Shown here in pieces: positions 62,802 through 64,000 of a DNA stretch of 64,000 bases. This DNA comes from an uncultured Saprospiraceae bacterium (GTDB lineage Bacteria > Bacteroidota > Bacteroidia > Chitinophagales > Saprospiraceae): assembly GCA_937921595.1 (NCBI GenBank), contig CAKZTD010000239.1:18797-82796 (forward strand), written 5' to 3'. Each line of letters begins with the position of its first letter. Position 1 is the stretch's first letter. Below the pieces are notes generated by a model. The model did no database searches. It was not told the origin of the DNA and saw nothing but the letters and a program-made list of their open reading frames with translations. The translations under genes were made by a program, and so were the position numbers.

Positions 62802-62884
62802 GTTAACTTAACCTCTGGCAATATTTCGAATTTGATTCTTCTTTAAAAAAATCCTTATCTTACCAGCCTAAATTCTTCCAATCA

Positions 62885-63886
62885 ATGAAAGCCATCATCC
62901 CAGTAGCAGGTGCCGGAACTAGACTAAGGCCCCATACTTATACTCAACCTAAACCATTGATCCCGGTTGCAGGGAAAACCATTATTTCATTTATAATAGA
63001 TGAGCTAGTAGAAGTAGGCATCACCGACTTTGTATTTATCATCGGTTACCTTGGAGAAAAAATTCAAAATTATCTTGAAAAAAAATACCCAAACCTCAAC
63101 AAAGAATTTGTCCAACAAACCTCTAGAGAAGGAATTGCACATGCCCTTTGGATTGCAAAAGAAACCTTCAAAGATGCTGAAGAAATAATCATTGTTTTTG
63201 GAGATACAATTATAGATCTAGATTTGAAAAATGTTTTAGAAGCACCAAACTCTTGTCTTTGTGTCAAGCAAGTCAAAGATCCAAGAGAATTCGGAGTTGT
63301 AGAGTTCGATGAAAATGGGATTGTAAAAAAAGTAGTAGAAAAACCCAATATCCCTAAGTCAAATATGGCAATGGTTGGTTTTTATAAAATAAAAGAAGTA
63401 TCAACGCTCATTGAAGTCATAGAGCATAATATTAAAAATAATATCAAAACCCATGGCGAATTTCAATTCACAGATGCACTTATGGGAATGATCGAAAGAG
63501 GCGTGAAATTCAGTACCATCACTGTTGATAACTGGTTTGATTGTGGAAAAAGAGAAATTCTTTTAGAAACCAATGCGATGTTACTCGATAAAGAAGGTTA
63601 CGCTTCAGATTATCTTGACCTCCCCGCATTTGAAAATACAATCATCATCCATCCGGTAAGTATTGGCAAGGATTGTGAGATCTCCAATTCTATCATCGGA
63701 CCACATGTCACCATCGGGCCGAATGTCAAAATAGAATATTCAATCGTCAAAGAATCCATCATCGGGAGCTATGCTTCCATCTCCGAAGTAGTGCTTCACA
63801 ATTCCCTTGTAGGTAGCGATGCGGCCATCAAAGGACTTTCTCAAAGTCTGAACATTGGAGATAATACGGAGATTGATTTTAGTTAG
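62885..63886 (+). CDS. Nucleotidyltransferase with left-handed beta-helix tail (sugar-1-phosphate type)
   Basis: The 333-residue protein starts MKAIIPVAGAGTRLRPHTYTQPKPLIPVAGK, the signature of NTP:sugar-1-phosphate transferases, and has the metal Asp in IVFGDTIIDL and GFYKIKE and WFDCGKRE in the active site. After residue 240 hexapeptide repeats (IGKDCEISNSIIGPHVTIGPNVKIEYSIVKESIIGSYASI) form a short left-handed helix. It probably makes an activated sugar (glucose- or mannose-type) for surface polymers. The remaining 114 bp of the window hold nothing I can name. Confidence 0.93.
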   Translation: MKAIIPVAGAGTRLRPHTYTQPKPLIPVAGKTIISFIIDELVEVGITDFVFIIGYLGEKIQNYLEKKYPNLNKEFVQQTSREGIAHALWIAKETFKDAEEIIIVFGDTIIDLDLKNVLEAPNSCLCVKQVKDPREFGVVEFDENGIVKKVVEKPNIPKSNMAMVGFYKIKEVSTLIEVIEHNIKNNIKTHGEFQFTDALMGMIERGVKFSTITVDNWFDCGKREILLETNAMLLDKEGYASDYLDLPAFENTIIIHPVSIGKDCEISNSIIGPHVTIGPNVKIEYSIVKESIIGSYASISEVVLHNSLVGSDAAIKGLSQSLNIGDNTEIDFS

Positions 63887-64000
63887 AATTTTTAAGTAGG
63901 TATATTTCTTTTGATTTAATAGCAAGGGCACAAATAGCGATTTAAGATGTTGAGCCTTGTTTAGAATACTATTAATAAACCAAAAAGGATTGTACCGTAG

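Overview
The window is about 64 kb of AT-rich chromosome from a member of the Bacteroidota, most likely a Saprospiria/Lewinella-like or related marine lineage (lineage below phylum is inference). Supporting signs are the promoter -7 element TAnnTTTG before many genes, a type IX secretion C-terminal sorting domain, a PorG-type DUF6089 protein, DUF6029, DUF5723 and Omp28 families, frequent TTG starts, few Shine-Dalgarno sequences, and an ATP synthase split into atpDC and atpBEFHAG. No rRNA, tRNA, CRISPR array, prophage or transposase gene was seen.

Layout. 1-7.4 kb: end of a membrane glycosyltransferase, a GT2 enzyme, a four-helix-bundle (IVP/bAvd-type) gene, LysE exporter, YjbQ, a YfbK-like vWA lipoprotein, a PorG-like protein and an RsmI-type methyltransferase. 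7.5-13.6 kb: scpA, then a minus-strand DUF5691 - MoxR ATPase - DUF5682 cluster of unknown function. 13.7-24.4 kb: O-acyltransferase, GT2, atpDC with a very strong terminator, aminopeptidase P, YkvA, ExbD, polysaccharide deacetylase, gltX. 24.6-34.2 kb: ECF sigma / anti-sigma / beta-solenoid protein, a VIT-domain T9SS cargo, a beta-CASP nuclease, a lipoprotein and DUF5723. 34.5-38 kb: DtxR-regulated metal-uptake operon with a perfect 24-bp operator but no permease gene, and two small membrane proteins. 38-49.6 kb: nitroreductase, membrane pyrophosphatase, Prc protease, ABC-F ATPase, TlpA thioredoxin, DUF6029 and Omp28. 49.9-62.1 kb: pheT, a coiled-coil protein, zapA, a candidate structured RNA, rny, an unknown helical protein and atpBEFHAG. 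62.3-63.9 kb: a second four-helix-bundle gene and a sugar-nucleotide transferase with a left-handed beta-helix tail.

The genes are mostly housekeeping; the unusual content is between them. Three palindromic elements of almost identical length (164, 165 and 164 bp) share a central TAGCYRTAGYTA core, and two are clear homologues with matching terminal inverted repeats. At least four other families of short dispersed words form hairpins between genes (GTATTCGG/CATTAGG, CCTCACT, AAGTTAATAAGTTAGCAA, TATAATGGCAAGTTTGTAA), one site being an array of a 7-bp tandem repeat plus five small hairpins. Two four-helix-bundle paralogues 60 kb apart share a 30-bp upstream box. These elements, the DUF5691-MoxR-DUF5682 cluster, whose DUF5682 protein has a TraB/Tiki-like motif pattern at its N-terminus, and the zapA-rny structured RNA are the best candidates for undescribed biology. 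All alignments were made by eye; no database was searched.
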